64,000 nucleotides of DNA from Tunturibacter gelidoferens (GCF_040358255.1 NZ_CP132938.1:248001-312000); one strand, 5' to 3'. Shown: positions 18,433 through 27,462, counted from the first letter of the stretch. A program made the numbers and translations. Notes: generated by a model from the sequence alone, not told the origin.

Positions 18433-20235
18433 CTAGTGGGGCGGCGGGGGACGGTAGGCGTCTTTCTCGGCTTTTCCGCTGGGGTCCAGTGGGGCGTCGT
18501 CATCTTCTTCCTGTTGATGGGCGACTTTTGGTGCAACGAAGGGCTCCTTGATTCCCTTTTCAGCGGCTGCCTTGGTGTCGGGCTGGGCGTCGCGGACGGT
18601 GAGAGCGGCCTGGTACTCGGCGACGGCCTTCCTGCGATCGTCCTTTACGTCATAGAGGCGGCCTAAGTAGATGTGCGACCAGGCGAGGGTGCGTGGATCC
18701 TTCGAGGAGTCGAGCACCTCCTGAAAGTCGGCGAAGGCGGCTCCTGGCTGGCGCTGCATGAGGTTGACGCGAGCGAGGACGTAGTGGGCCTGGGCGTGGT
18801 CGCCTTTGGGGTCGGCGAGAACTTTGTTGGCGATGTCGGACGCGCCGGCGAGATCACCCTTGAAGATCTTCTCTTCGGCAAGTTGCAGACCGGTAAGTTG
18901 CTGCGGGGCGCGACGGAGGACGTCGCGGCTGCCGGAGGGCAGGAAGGCGATCTGCTGGGCATGATGGCGCTCGCGGTCGACGTCCATGCCGTAGACCATC
19001 TCGCCCATATACTCTTTGAGGCTGACGGATTCTTTCTCCATCTGGCCGACCTGATTGTAGAAGTATTCGGTGAGCACCCAGCCCTGTCGCATGGCGAGAT
19101 CGACTGCCTTGCGGCGGGTGGCTTCGGCTTCACGCTCGTAGGCGCTCAGGTCGGCGTTGTACTGCTCGATCTCGGCGCGCTGCTTTACGGCAGTCGGCTT
19201 GGCTGGTTTGGGGATCCCTACGTCCATCGTCCTGTCTTCGACGGCTTTGATGAGGCACTCCGTGATGAGAGGCACGATCTCAGTTTTGTAGGTGTAGTCG
19301 AGCGGCGCATCCTGAACAGCTTTGAGCAGAGGCTGGAGGCGTTCCATCGCGGAGGCGCGAGAGTAGACCAGAGGCTCGATCTCGTAGTGGAGATAGCTAT
19401 GGCGGATGTCGTCCATGTGGACTGCGCCGAGAGGTTCGGCCGCCGGCGAGGTTACGACGATGTAGTCGTTCGAGTAGATGCGTGCGTTGGTGACGGAGGG
19501 AGACAGCATGGGCTCGAGCAGAACGAGGAAGCGGCGTCCATCGTAGCTGCTGACCGGGAGATGGAGGTAGATGTTGGTGCTGAGAATGGTGCGTGTGAGT
19601 GGGTCGTGGACACGCTTGAGGAGGTCTTCATACTCAGCGCGATGTTCAATCCAGATGGCGTGGAGATTTACACTCTCAGCGAATGTTCTTAGCAGAGGAA
19701 GGATGTTGACGACCTGGGTGGAGTCGGGCGGCAATTCCGTCTCGCCGACGATGGGGGAGAGGCTGGGCGGAGGCGACAGGTAGAGAGCCAGCGAGATGTA
19801 TTGGGCAAGGTTGAGGCTGGCATCAACGAGGGTGTGCTCACGGACGTAGGCGCAGAGCGCGTCTCTGCTGGTGCGGGTGTCGGCGGAGGGGGCAATTTGC
19901 GCGTTAATGTCATCGCGAATCTTGAGGCGCACCGGGGCGGAGTTGGCGAGGCCGTCGTCATATCCGCAGACGTTTAGCGCAACAGCGAGATCGAAGAGAG
20001 GCTCACTGGTTTCGAGAGTAATGGCAGAGCCACCAGCTTCCGGTTGAGCGATGCGGGGCGCAGATTTGGCGGGCGCCTCTTTCGAGATGGTCGCATCGGG
20101 AGGGCTCTCTGAACTGCTGCTGGAAGAACTCGATTGCGCCCTGACGCTGAGAGGGGTCAGGAGCAAGGAAGACGCGAGGCAGACGAGGAGGAACGCGGGA
20201 TGACGAAAGGAAGACGGTTTTGCTGGAAGGGACAC
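18433..20235 (-). CDS. Secreted TPR-containing protein of unknown function
   Basis: 600 residues. Signal peptide at 1-34 ('LLVCLASSLLLTPLSVRA'), then a Ser-rich linker. Residues ~75-430 form an uncharacterised helical domain ('LFDLAVALNVCGYDDGL' is notable), which is followed by TPR-like helices at about 460-575 ('AEEKIFKGDLAGASDIANKVL', 'AHYVLARVNLMQRQPG', 'SHIYLGRLYDVKDDRRKAVAEY'). The tail is acidic and proline-rich. It is probably periplasmic and scaffolds protein contacts. The first domain resembles proteins seen in acidobacterial genomes, but I cannot attach a function. It is a stand-alone gene between the repeat array and a SnoaL-like gene. Confidence 0.65.
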   Translation of the reverse strand: MSLPAKPSSFRHPAFLLVCLASSLLLTPLSVRAQSSSSSSSSESPPDATISKEAPAKSAPRIAQPEAGGSAITLETSEPLFDLAVALNVCGYDDGLANSAPVRLKIRDDINAQIAPSADTRTSRDALCAYVREHTLVDASLNLAQYISLALYLSPPPSLSPIVGETELPPDSTQVVNILPLLRTFAESVNLHAIWIEHRAEYEDLLKRVHDPLTRTILSTNIYLHLPVSSYDGRRFLVLLEPMLSPSVTNARIYSNDYIVVTSPAAEPLGAVHMDDIRHSYLHYEIEPLVYSRASAMERLQPLLKAVQDAPLDYTYKTEIVPLITECLIKAVEDRTMDVGIPKPAKPTAVKQRAEIEQYNADLSAYEREAEATRRKAVDLAMRQGWVLTEYFYNQVGQMEKESVSLKEYMGEMVYGMDVDRERHHAQQIAFLPSGSRDVLRRAPQQLTGLQLAEEKIFKGDLAGASDIANKVLADPKGDHAQAHYVLARVNLMQRQPGAAFADFQEVLDSSKDPRTLAWSHIYLGRLYDVKDDRRKAVAEYQAALTVRDAQPDTKAAAEKGIKEPFVAPKVAHQQEEDDDAPLDPSGKAEKDAYRPPPPH

Positions 20236-20311
20236 GATATAGATTCGACGCTCCCGTGAAGTTTATGGGAGCGAAGGTATGCGAGGCAACCTGTCCACGG
20301 TATTCATCGGT

Positions 20312-20671
20312 TCAGGAGAGCGGAGTTTCGCGAATCTCCATACTGCGAATAAGGCCATCCTGCACAAGATAGACGTGTTCCACGATTCGATCTGAGAGAA
20401 CCTTGCCAGTCAGATCGCGCACTACTTGATGAACTTGAACGATGGTGCGGCCGTCTGGGTTCAAGGCAAAGCCCGTGGGTTCGACATGAGGGTCGAGCAT
20501 GGCCCACTGACGGGTCCAATAGTCGCGCACAGCGCTATGGCCGCGGACACGACCACCCTCCAACGCATTGGGCCAGTCCACGTCGGGGTGCATGAGGTTA
20601 AGTACGGAGTCTATCTCGCGGATATTGAAGTGTTCGTAGGCAGAGGCGAGCAGTTCGCGATCAGTTTGCAT
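20312..20671 (-). CDS. SnoaL/NTF2-like protein
   Basis: 119 residues with the cone-shaped NTF2-like layout: N-terminal helix 'ELLASAYEHFNIREIDSVLNLMHPDVDWPN', then a long strand pair near 'RDYWTRQWAML' and 'RTIVQVHQVVRDLTG', ending in 'EHVYLVQDGLIRSMEI'. This matches SnoaL-like polyketide-cyclase/ketosteroid-isomerase-type folds, whose members bind small hydrophobic ligands or catalyse isomerisations. Catalytic residues cannot be assigned with certainty. It is a single gene 44 bp after the anti-sigma gene on the same strand, so read-through expression with the sigma operon is possible. Confidence 0.75.
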   Translation of the reverse strand: MQTDRELLASAYEHFNIREIDSVLNLMHPDVDWPNALEGGRVRGHSAVRDYWTRQWAMLDPHVEPTGFALNPDGRTIVQVHQVVRDLTGKVLSDRIVEHVYLVQDGLIRSMEIRETPLS

Positions 20672-20715
20672 GGACTCAACTCTTGGGTCAACCTGTGTGT
20701 GGCGAAATGGACTTT

Positions 20716-21399
20716 CTAGCCGCGGACGGAGATGCCCGAGAAGGTCAGCACGACGCGTCCGCGCACCGGTGCGCCGAAGACGCTGGCGGGCTGGAAGACA
20801 CTGGTCAAAAGCTGATCTACCACCTGGCTCTGGGTCGCCGGACTCTCAGGTCCGGAGACGATGCGGTAGTCGTAGACTTTACCTTCTGAGTTCACGCTGG
20901 CCTCAACAATGATGACGCCGTCGTGATCGGTGACGATGGCGTGCGGATTGACTGAAGAGTAGAGATAGTGAGGAGAGGTCATCGCGCCGAGGGGTTCGTC
21001 GTTTGCCATGACGGGCTCCGGCGCAGCGAAAAGTCCGAGAAGAAGCGCGATGCCGCCGACGAGTGCGACGGTGCCTGCGAAACCTGCAGAGACCTGCAGA
21101 AGCATCGGACGGACGGCGTTGTCCCACTTGAGGCTAACTGTATCGATCCAACTCGATTTGCGCCTGGAGTGCTCATGCGAGATGGCCAGCCGAAGCCGAA
21201 GCGCCAGATCTGCGGGGGCCTTCGCTGGTCCTACGCTTGCGAGGACCTGCTGAGTAGCACGCCACGCGGTAAACTCGCGCTCGCATTCGGCACAGCTCTC
21301 CAGATGCGACGCGATCTTATGCATCTGGCGTCCACTGATATCACCGTCGAGATAAGCCGAGAAAGAAGACTGGCACTTCAGACAGGTTGGGGAGGTCAT
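20716..21399 (-). CDS. Anti-sigma factor with zinc-finger head and TonB-C-like tail
   Basis: 227 residues. Residues 6-40 form a zinc-binding anti-sigma domain (Cys7/Cys10 in 'TCLKC', then 'HLESCAEC', giving the H-x3-C-x2-C core). One membrane helix lies at about 100-125 ('FAGTVALVGGIALLLGLF'). The outer domain ends in 'VIIVEASVNSEGKVYDYRIVSGPES', which resembles the TonB C-terminal/energy-transducer fold. The cytoplasmic head should hold the adjacent sigma factor inactive until an envelope signal arrives. It overlaps the sigma gene by 4 bp, which fixes the partner. Confidence 0.8.
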   Translation of the reverse strand: MTSPTCLKCQSSFSAYLDGDISGRQMHKIASHLESCAECEREFTAWRATQQVLASVGPAKAPADLALRLRLAISHEHSRRKSSWIDTVSLKWDNAVRPMLLQVSAGFAGTVALVGGIALLLGLFAAPEPVMANDEPLGAMTSPHYLYSSVNPHAIVTDHDGVIIVEASVNSEGKVYDYRIVSGPESPATQSQVVDQLLTSVFQPASVFGAPVRGRVVLTFSGISVRG

Positions 21400-22100
21400 T
21401 GGGCCACCTCGACGTTGGATGTCTGAGAGTCTATGGAAGACGCAGAATTGGTTGCAGCGACGGCGCCGTCGGCGTTCAAGATGGTGCGAAGGGCGGCGCG
21501 GCCGCGGGTGAGTCGCGACTTCACGGTGCCAAGGTTGGCGTTGAGGATCTCGGCGATCTCTTCGTAAGCGAAACCTTCGATCTCTCGCAGGATCACTACA
21601 GTGCGAAAAGCCTCTGGAATTTGGCGAAGGGCAGCTTCGACGCGCTCGCGAACTTCGGCTTGGGCGACGTGGTCGAAGGGAGAATCGGACTGATCGGCAA
21701 GCGTAGAGGCGAGGCTAAGATGACTGTTTTCGGCATCGGGATCGGCCTCAAAGGAGGAGTCGATTGTAATCTCCTGCTTTTTGTGGCGTGACCACCAGCG
21801 CCTCTGATTAGAGGCCTCGTGAAGCGCGATGCGATAGAGCCAGGTTCGCAGACTGGCATCGCCGTGGAAGCCGCGGATGCTGCGAAATACCTTGATGAAG
21901 ACTTCCTGCGTGATGTCTGCGGCGTCGGCTGGATCGTTGAGGCTGCGTGCGATGAGAGAGTAGAGCGGCTGATGGTACTGCGCGATCAGCACAGCGAACG
22001 CCTCCTCGGAGCCGGCCTTGAGGTCAGCGATGAGAGCAACGTCTTCGGTGGTAATGCCTATCGCACTGGCTAGATTGCCCACTATCGTGCCCGCCTGCAT
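21396..22100 (-). CDS. ECF-family RNA polymerase sigma factor (RpoE/SigW type)
   Basis: 234 residues. Region 2 ('YHQPLYSLIARSLNDPADAADITQEVFIKVFRSI', then 'SLRTWLYRIALHEASNQRR') and region 4 ('LRQIPEAFRTVVILREIEGFAYEEIAEILN', 'LGTVKSRLTRGRAAL') are both intact, with a longer than usual acidic linker (~40 residues) between them. It directs RNA polymerase to an envelope-stress-like regulon and is likely autoregulated. The anti-sigma gene overlaps its stop by 4 bp. The first ~25 residues precede region 2 and look genuine. Confidence 0.92.
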   Translation of the reverse strand: MQAGTIVGNLASAIGITTEDVALIADLKAGSEEAFAVLIAQYHQPLYSLIARSLNDPADAADITQEVFIKVFRSIRGFHGDASLRTWLYRIALHEASNQRRWWSRHKKQEITIDSSFEADPDAENSHLSLASTLADQSDSPFDHVAQAEVRERVEAALRQIPEAFRTVVILREIEGFAYEEIAEILNANLGTVKSRLTRGRAALRTILNADGAVAATNSASSIDSQTSNVEVAQ

Positions 22101-22309
22101 ATCGGGTGTCCTTTACATTACGACGTGATGAATCGCTATGCAACTTTCGAGAGCGCGACGCTCCAGAAGGTATTAGAAACTGCGCCGCCGGCGGCCGAGT
22201 GCTCGCTCACTCTATTAGACTTAGACACCGGTGCAGGATAGATAAGTTCCCGCCGACGTTGACTAATATTGAGCTGTCAGCCAGAATAGAAAGAGTCCTT
22301 CCTGAGAGT

Positions 22310-22385
22310 GGGCCTGTGGCGCAGCTGGGAGCGCGCTTCCATGGCATGGAAGAGGTCATCGGTTCGATCCCGATCAGGTCCACCA
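22310..22385 (+). tRNA. tRNA-Ala(GGC)
   Basis: 76 nt including an encoded CCA. Acceptor stem GGGCCTG pairs with CAGGTCC (one G-T), the anticodon stem-loop is CTTCC-ATGGCAT-GGAAG giving anticodon GGC, and the T arm is TCGGTTCGATCCCGA. An integrase remnant begins six bases after its 3' end. Confidence 0.95.
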
Positions 22386-22390
22386 ATAAA

Positions 22391-22708
22391 TCAACAACTT
22401 ACGGCCTTCGTCCTTTGCCGCTTGGTGTCATTTGGTGTCAAATTTCCAAACACCTTCACTGACGCAGCGCCACGCTTGAGCGGCTTCCCTCCGACGAGAA
22501 CAGCATCGGGGAGTGGCTTCGCGACTTTCCGGCCATTTTTTGTAGACAACATCCGCAACTCCTTATTGATGGAGTTGACAGTTGCCTGCACGCTCTCGGG
22601 AATCTCCTGCATGTAGACATCGGTAGTCGTCGCGGTGCGCGAATGCCGCATCACGCCCTGCACTTCCTTGGCCTCTAAGCGATCGCAAAGTAGAAGCTTT
22701 TCTCCGCG
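22391..22708 (-). pseudogene. C-terminal remnant of a tyrosine integrase
   Basis: About 105 residues whose first part, 'AKEVQGVMRHSRTATTTDVYMQEI', is the last catalytic block of phage-type tyrosine recombinases: the LGHSS-like box, then the tyrosine nucleophile in 'TDVYMQ'. The rest ('SVQATVNSINKELR...') is the usual integrase C-terminal tail. The N-terminal and central domains, including the other catalytic Arg/His residues, are missing, so the gene cannot be functional. Its stop lies 6 bp from the 3' end of tRNA-Ala, the usual place for an integrase in an island inserted at a tRNA. Confidence 0.8.
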
Positions 22709-22712
22709 AGGG

Positions 22713-23159
22713 TCAGAATTTCGCAATGAGGCCTATCCCGCCAACGAGAAGGAGACCGCCGATGATCCGCCCAGGGTTCAAGGCGTGGGGCTGCATGCGG
22801 AACCACCCGAAGTGGTCAACCAGTAAGGACGTGACCAAGGCGGCAGTCACGGTAAACCCGACAAACGGACCCGCGCCAACCTTGTTGACGAGAGTCAGTC
22901 CGGCATACACCTGGACCGCGCCGACAAGCCCTCCTACAACCGCCCACCACGGCATTTGAGCCAACTGTTCACGGGTTGGCAGCGGATGCGGCATGATGAG
23001 CGATGCGCCCAGGAAGAACAAGGTGATAAGTGCGAACGAGACTGCGGACGCAAGCCATGGGTTGACGACGTACTTATTCAGTTGACCGTTCATGGCAGCG
23101 CCACAGCTCTGCAGCGCGCCTCCGATGATGATGAAGGGGATTATCCATCCGGCGTTCAT
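22713..23159 (-). CDS. DMT-superfamily (YdcZ/DUF606) permease
   Basis: 148 residues with about five hydrophobic helices. The pattern 'GALQSCGAAMNGQLNKYVVNPWLASAVSFALITLFFLG' and 'PWWAVVGGLVGAVQVYAG' matches the YdcZ/DUF606 half-size members of the drug/metabolite transporter superfamily, which usually pair as dimers. Substrate is unknown. It is the last intact gene of a five-gene minus-strand unit that begins with the H1-like protein, 19 bp after the ArsB-type permease. Confidence 0.8.
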   Translation of the reverse strand: MNAGWIIPFIIIGGALQSCGAAMNGQLNKYVVNPWLASAVSFALITLFFLGASLIMPHPLPTREQLAQMPWWAVVGGLVGAVQVYAGLTLVNKVGAGPFVGFTVTAALVTSLLVDHFGWFRMQPHALNPGRIIGGLLLVGGIGLIAKF

Positions 23160-23178
23160 TTCCGTCTCCTTTTGGTTA

Positions 23179-24450
23179 TCACTTTCCGGTGAAGGCGTTC
23201 ATGGCGATTGCGCCGCCAAGGGCAGCTAATAACGCGACCGGCATGGCAATCGCTCCAACTCGTAGAAACTTCCAGAAACTTACGTCCAGATTTTCCTTCC
23301 GGAGGGCCAGCAGCCAAAGAATGGTTGCAAGCGATCCCGTCACGGAGAGGTTCGGCCCCAGGTCGACGCCGATGAGTACAGCATTAGCGATGAGTCCCTT
23401 TATGTGAGCGGCCTGTATAGTTCCGCCAGCGATGAGCCCCAAGGGAAGATTGTTGATGACGTTGTTGCCAACACCGACAACGAAGCCGACCACTAGCGCC
23501 CCCGAGGCAGGCGCCAGGCGCTGTGCCCAGGCTAACCACGACTGCGTCAGCTGAAGTGCGCCCTGGCTCTCGACGGCATCGACCATGATGAAGAGGCCCG
23601 CGACGAGTAGGAGAGTGCTCCAACTAATCTCCTTTCCGAGCTTCCAAGGGTTCTGCTTAGCCTTGATCGAAACGACGGCCGTGATGACGAGAGCTGCGAG
23701 GCATGTCGGAAGTCCGAGATCCTTTTTCATCGCAGACGCGGCGAGCAAGACGGCGATCATGACGACCAGGCCTCCCAGGACCAACTTGCCGTTTCTATTC
23801 AAAGGAGTGTCTTCGACCTCTGCGTCAATCGACTTGCAAAGCTCATCGCGGAAGAGGAAGCGCATGACGAGAAACGTTGCGACGATCGAAAGGACGGAGG
23901 GGACTGCGAACGACGTCAGCCATTGACCCAGAGGCGGCATACCCTTATGGAACACGACGAGATTGGCCGGGTTGGAGATTGGGAGGACGAAGGAGGCGGC
24001 ATTCGCGATCAAGGCACAAACGAAGAGGTAAGGGAGTGGCTCCACCTTCGACTTGCGAACTGCCGTGAGGATCGCCGGAGTCAGCACAACGGCTGTAGCG
24101 TCATTCGACATGAAGATGGTGACGAGCGTTCCCACACCGTATACCAGGGCGAACAGTCGTGAACATGATCCCTTCGCGCTTCGAACGGCTACTGAAGCTA
24201 CCCAGTCGAAGACACCCTGCTCCCGCGCTAACTCTGAGAGGAGCATCATTCCGATCAGGAAGAGGTAAACGTCGCTGCCCTCGGCAACAGCTTTGCCGGC
24301 CAGCGCAAGTGGCACGAGGCGGAGTGCGACGAGCAGCAAGGCCCCTCCCCCAATCCACCAGACCTCAGGGATGCCGCGAGGTCGAATGAGCATGAGGAGA
24401 ATAGACAAACCAACGATGGAGGGGAGCAGTATGTGCGCGATCATCACCAC
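23179..24450 (-). CDS. ArsB-type anion permease (ArsB/NhaD/SLC13-like)
   Basis: 423 residues, about 11 membrane helices. Strong family blocks are 'FMSNDATAVVLTPAILTAV', 'PYLFVCALIANAASFVLPISNPANLVVF' and 'VVGFVVGVGNNVINNLPLGLIAG', which correspond to the two hairpin/helix repeats of the ion-transporter superfamily and to ArsB arsenite-efflux proteins in particular. ArsB moves arsenite or antimonite out of the cell. No arsR or arsC is adjacent, so the true substrate may be another anion. It overlaps the metallophosphoesterase start region by 7 bp and forms part of the five-gene unit. Confidence 0.82.
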   Translation of the reverse strand: MVMIAHILLPSIVGLSILLMLIRPRGIPEVWWIGGGALLLVALRLVPLALAGKAVAEGSDVYLFLIGMMLLSELAREQGVFDWVASVAVRSAKGSCSRLFALVYGVGTLVTIFMSNDATAVVLTPAILTAVRKSKVEPLPYLFVCALIANAASFVLPISNPANLVVFHKGMPPLGQWLTSFAVPSVLSIVATFLVMRFLFRDELCKSIDAEVEDTPLNRNGKLVLGGLVVMIAVLLAASAMKKDLGLPTCLAALVITAVVSIKAKQNPWKLGKEISWSTLLLVAGLFIMVDAVESQGALQLTQSWLAWAQRLAPASGALVVGFVVGVGNNVINNLPLGLIAGGTIQAAHIKGLIANAVLIGVDLGPNLSVTGSLATILWLLALRKENLDVSFWKFLRVGAIAMPVALLAALGGAIAMNAFTGK

Positions 24451-25586
24451 TTCTTTCCATTCTTATTCGGTCCGAGTTGGGTCCCTAGCAGTCCATGTTC
24501 CGGCCATGCCTCAAGTGCGTTTTCCTGATCGCGCTGCTCGGACCTCCATTTCGTGCGCTGTCCGACCGCGAGACGAATCTCGTCAGTGGTGACCTTCCCA
24601 TGCGCATCTTGGAAGGACACCTTCAAAGGATGGGTTCCCTCACGGGGACTGGGAACGTCAGCCTCCCAAACGTGACTGTCACTGACACGTTTCATGAGGA
24701 GTGTCTGCCCGTCCAGATGAGCGGTCGCTTCCACGGCCTCCATGTCGCCCCAGAACTTCGCTCGAATCTTCAAAGTTCCTTGCGGTATCTCGCTGGACTT
24801 TGTCAGAAGCCGCTCATCTCTCGGTGAGGTAATCACCGCGACGGGCAATTTTCCCAGTTCGATAAATCGCCAACTCACAACATCGCCGTCGATGTTGGTG
24901 ACGGAGTAGCCGACTGGCCCCTCTTCAATCTGTCCGGTGGAACGGGTGGCAGAGTAGAGTGTCCAGCCATCGTTCGCGATCTCGTTGTAGTGCGTGTGTC
25001 CCATGTCAATCAAACGTACGTCGTACTCACGAACGAGACGACTTACTTCTTCTCCGCCGACCTTAAGGTCGCTCGGGTAGCAGTGCAGCAGAAGAACTTT
25101 GGCCTGGCCTTTCTTCGTCGCTTGTTGCAACTCCTGCTCTGACCACCTCAGTTGCTCTTTGAACACGGTAAAGGAAGGAGGCTCGGGCACGTCAAAGGCA
25201 TTCATGGCCAAGAACCGCGTGCATCCCACTGTGAAGGCATAGTGGGTTTGTTCCGACATCGCCTCCCGAAAGTTTGCGAAGCTGTTCTCATGAACGTCGT
25301 GGTCACCAATGATGGAGCACCACGGTACATTGAGGCGGTCGAGCTCTCCGCGCACCACCGCGTAGGCGGAGCAGCTACCGTCGTCGGCTATGTCTCCAGG
25401 CAGGAAGACGAAGCTAACAGAATCGGCGAATGCTTGATTGACCTCATTCACGATTCCGGCCAAATCGAGGTGGTTCTGTTCACCGGCCTTGGTCATGTGG
25501 AGATCGCCAAAGTGAACCCAGCTAATCACACCAGCAGCGTCTGGTGATTGGGGTTGAAATGGACGTTTCGATGCGAGACTGTTCAT
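24444..25586 (-). CDS. Calcineurin-like metallophosphoesterase
   Basis: 380 residues. All five metallophosphoesterase blocks are present: 'FGDLHMT' (Asp-x-His), 'FLPGDIADDG', 'SIIGDHDVHEN', 'LLLHCYPSDL' and 'DMGHTHYNEI'. These ligate a binuclear metal centre. The last ~90 residues form an Ig-like or beta-sandwich domain ('FWGDMEAVEATAHLDGQ' ... 'GTHPLKVSFQDAHGKVTTDEIRLAVG'). No signal peptide is seen, so it is probably cytoplasmic. Substrate unknown; likely a phosphodiester or phosphomonoester. Its ATG overlaps the end of the MFS gene by 4 bp. Confidence 0.85.
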   Translation of the reverse strand: MNSLASKRPFQPQSPDAAGVISWVHFGDLHMTKAGEQNHLDLAGIVNEVNQAFADSVSFVFLPGDIADDGSCSAYAVVRGELDRLNVPWCSIIGDHDVHENSFANFREAMSEQTHYAFTVGCTRFLAMNAFDVPEPPSFTVFKEQLRWSEQELQQATKKGQAKVLLLHCYPSDLKVGGEEVSRLVREYDVRLIDMGHTHYNEIANDGWTLYSATRSTGQIEEGPVGYSVTNIDGDVVSWRFIELGKLPVAVITSPRDERLLTKSSEIPQGTLKIRAKFWGDMEAVEATAHLDGQTLLMKRVSDSHVWEADVPSPREGTHPLKVSFQDAHGKVTTDEIRLAVGQRTKWRSEQRDQENALEAWPEHGLLGTQLGPNKNGKKW

Positions 25587-26866
25587 GTTGGAAGCTCCTG
25601 GGGAGTGGCTGGAGAAGAAACGTCTTTATCCGGTTCGTTCGCGCTCGGAAGAGTTTCGGGAATCGCGGTCCATAACAGGACGAATGCAAGTGCGGCGATG
25701 GCCCCTAGAGACACGAACGAGATGCGATAGCTGAAATGTTGGATCAGCTCTCCGCCGAAGGTGTTACTGAGAGCTGCGCCTAGCCCGACGGCAGTTGCCA
25801 GACTGCCTTGCACCAGGTTGAACCGCCCGGTGCCCCGAGTTCTGTCCGCAACTACGAGGATCGAAACGACGACAAAGATCGCATTCGCAACGCCATCCAG
25901 TATTTGAATCGCGATCAGGCTTCCCGCGTTGTGGGTCAGGGTGTAGAGGAGCGCGCGAATTGGAAGAACTCCAAAGCCGACCATGAGCAACGGCTTCCGC
26001 CCATGCAGGTTGGCGAATCGTCCAATAGCCGAAGCGAAGCACATGATGACAACTTGCGTCACGATGATGCAGGCGGACATGAACGGAGCCGCAGTAGCCT
26101 TCGCCCCATGCGAGAGCATCTCGCCGAGCTGCGGTAGCATGGCTGCGTTGGCAAAGTGGAAGAGAAAGGCACAACCTAGAAAGACCAGCAGAACGCGGTC
26201 TCCCAACAGGGTTTTCATCACGGAAGCTCTTGCGGGGACTTCTTTGCCGTCCACCTGGCTCGCTCCACCGCGTGAAAGGTTATAGTCGATGTCTTTACTC
26301 TTGATCGCACGGATGGCGAGAACCGTAGGGATGGTGAGTACCGCAGCGGTGATGAAGATGGCTCGGTTTCCGAACAAGTGACTCATCCCAGCAATCAGGA
26401 GCGCACAAGCCACGTTACCGGCCGAGTTGAAGGACTGGTTCTTTCCAAACTGACGGTCAAAGAAGGTGACGCCGATCATTCCCATCGTGACCGCAGCAAG
26501 TGTTGGTCCCAAGAATGGCCCTGCACCTCCAATCAGGAGTTGGGACGTGTACACGGCCCAAGGTGCAGCCGTAATACTGAGCAATACAGCCCCTACAGCA
26601 AGCACGGCTGAAGCGAGGACGAGAATCAATCTCTTCGACCTGAGTTGATCGACGATGGCACCAGCCGGAGCCTGTAGGGCAACTGTGATGATGCCGCCAA
26701 TGGTCAACGCCATTCCGACGCGTCCCGGCTCCCAACCGGCTCCCGCGAGGTACGCTGCGAGAAACGGCCCGAGACCGGTTTGCACATCGGCGAGAAAGAA
26801 GTTTGTCGCCTCGAGGGCGTGAATACTTCGTTTCTTGCCGGGATCGATTTCCGTAGCGTTGACCAT
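25583..26866 (-). CDS. MFS transporter
   Basis: 427 residues, 12 predicted helices. Family A-motif equivalents are recognisable ('GAIVDQLRSKRLILVLASAVL' after helix 2 and 'RFANLHGRKPLLMVGFGVLPIRALLY' in the second half), together with 'FLADVQTGLGPFLAAYL' in helix 1. It belongs to the drug/metabolite efflux side of the superfamily, but no substrate can be named. It is 20 bp downstream of the H1-like gene and overlaps the metallophosphoesterase gene, so it is inside a single operon that also contains the ArsB-type permease. Confidence 0.85.
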   Translation of the reverse strand: MVNATEIDPGKKRSIHALEATNFFLADVQTGLGPFLAAYLAGAGWEPGRVGMALTIGGIITVALQAPAGAIVDQLRSKRLILVLASAVLAVGAVLLSITAAPWAVYTSQLLIGGAGPFLGPTLAAVTMGMIGVTFFDRQFGKNQSFNSAGNVACALLIAGMSHLFGNRAIFITAAVLTIPTVLAIRAIKSKDIDYNLSRGGASQVDGKEVPARASVMKTLLGDRVLLVFLGCAFLFHFANAAMLPQLGEMLSHGAKATAAPFMSACIIVTQVVIMCFASAIGRFANLHGRKPLLMVGFGVLPIRALLYTLTHNAGSLIAIQILDGVANAIFVVVSILVVADRTRGTGRFNLVQGSLATAVGLGAALSNTFGGELIQHFSYRISFVSLGAIAALAFVLLWTAIPETLPSANEPDKDVSSPATPQELPT

Positions 26867-26886
26867 TGGTGACGACTTTCGAGGAA

Positions 26887-27462
26887 CTAAGCGCTTTTGA
26901 GTTGCAGGTTCTTGTGGCCTCTCTCAAGCTTGAGGGGACCATGCTGCTTCACATGAGCGAGAGCTTCCGCGGCGCGCGCAAACTCAAGGGCCTGGTGATA
27001 AGCGCGAGTCTTGAACGCCTTGGCGGCGCTGTTGCGAGAGCTTTGATAGATCCCAGCTAAGATGTTGGAGTGCTCCTCTTCTTCTTCCCAGTGTTCATCC
27101 GCCCTTTGCCTCAGTTCATCGAAGTGTTCCGTGATGGACTGTTTAAGTTCGGCAGAGATGCGGACGACACCAGAGACCTCGCCGGCAAGAACTGCGAAGG
27201 TGAGATGTTCTGACGCCCGGAGAAGGTCGGCAGCGTCTTTGCTATGTCCATCCTTTATCGCTCGCTGAGCCAGCGTGGTAAGTTCGGCAACGGCGTCCGT
27301 CGTAGACGACTTCGAGGACTGCCGGAGAACCGCGACCCGCCCCATGTGCTCATAAGCACGCCGGAGGTCGTTCGCCTGGTGATACTTATCGTGGTGATGA
27401 CCAGCAGTTTTCTTGGCGGCCTTCTTTGCAGTTTTCTTCGCAGCCTTCTTCGGGGGTGGCAT
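26887..27462 (-). CDS. Histone-H1-like tail protein with helical C-domain
   Basis: 191 residues starting at the ATG at 27,462 (AGGA site 8 bp upstream); the frame opens earlier at 27,522 but that part is unlikely to be translated. The N-terminus is a tail of AAKK/TAKK repeats ('KKAAKKTAKKAAKKTA') followed by 'GHHHDKYHQ', similar to bacterial histone-H1-like proteins that bind DNA. Residues ~35-190 are alpha-helical and acidic-basic mixed, with no family I recognise ('AYEHMGRVAVLRQSS', 'HEEEEEHSNILAGIYQSSRNSAAKAF'). It heads the operon with the MFS, metallophosphoesterase and ArsB-type genes. Confidence 0.65.
   Translation of the reverse strand: MPPPKKAAKKTAKKAAKKTAGHHHDKYHQANDLRRAYEHMGRVAVLRQSSKSSTTDAVAELTTLAQRAIKDGHSKDAADLLRASEHLTFAVLAGEVSGVVRISAELKQSITEHFDELRQRADEHWEEEEEHSNILAGIYQSSRNSAAKAFKTRAYHQALEFARAAEALAHVKQHGPLKLERGHKNLQLKSA

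Noticed and set aside
18673..19692. 339-codon plus-strand open frame
   Set aside because: Antisense to the secreted TPR protein gene, which has a signal peptide and repeat structure. No ribosome site or domain in the antisense frame.
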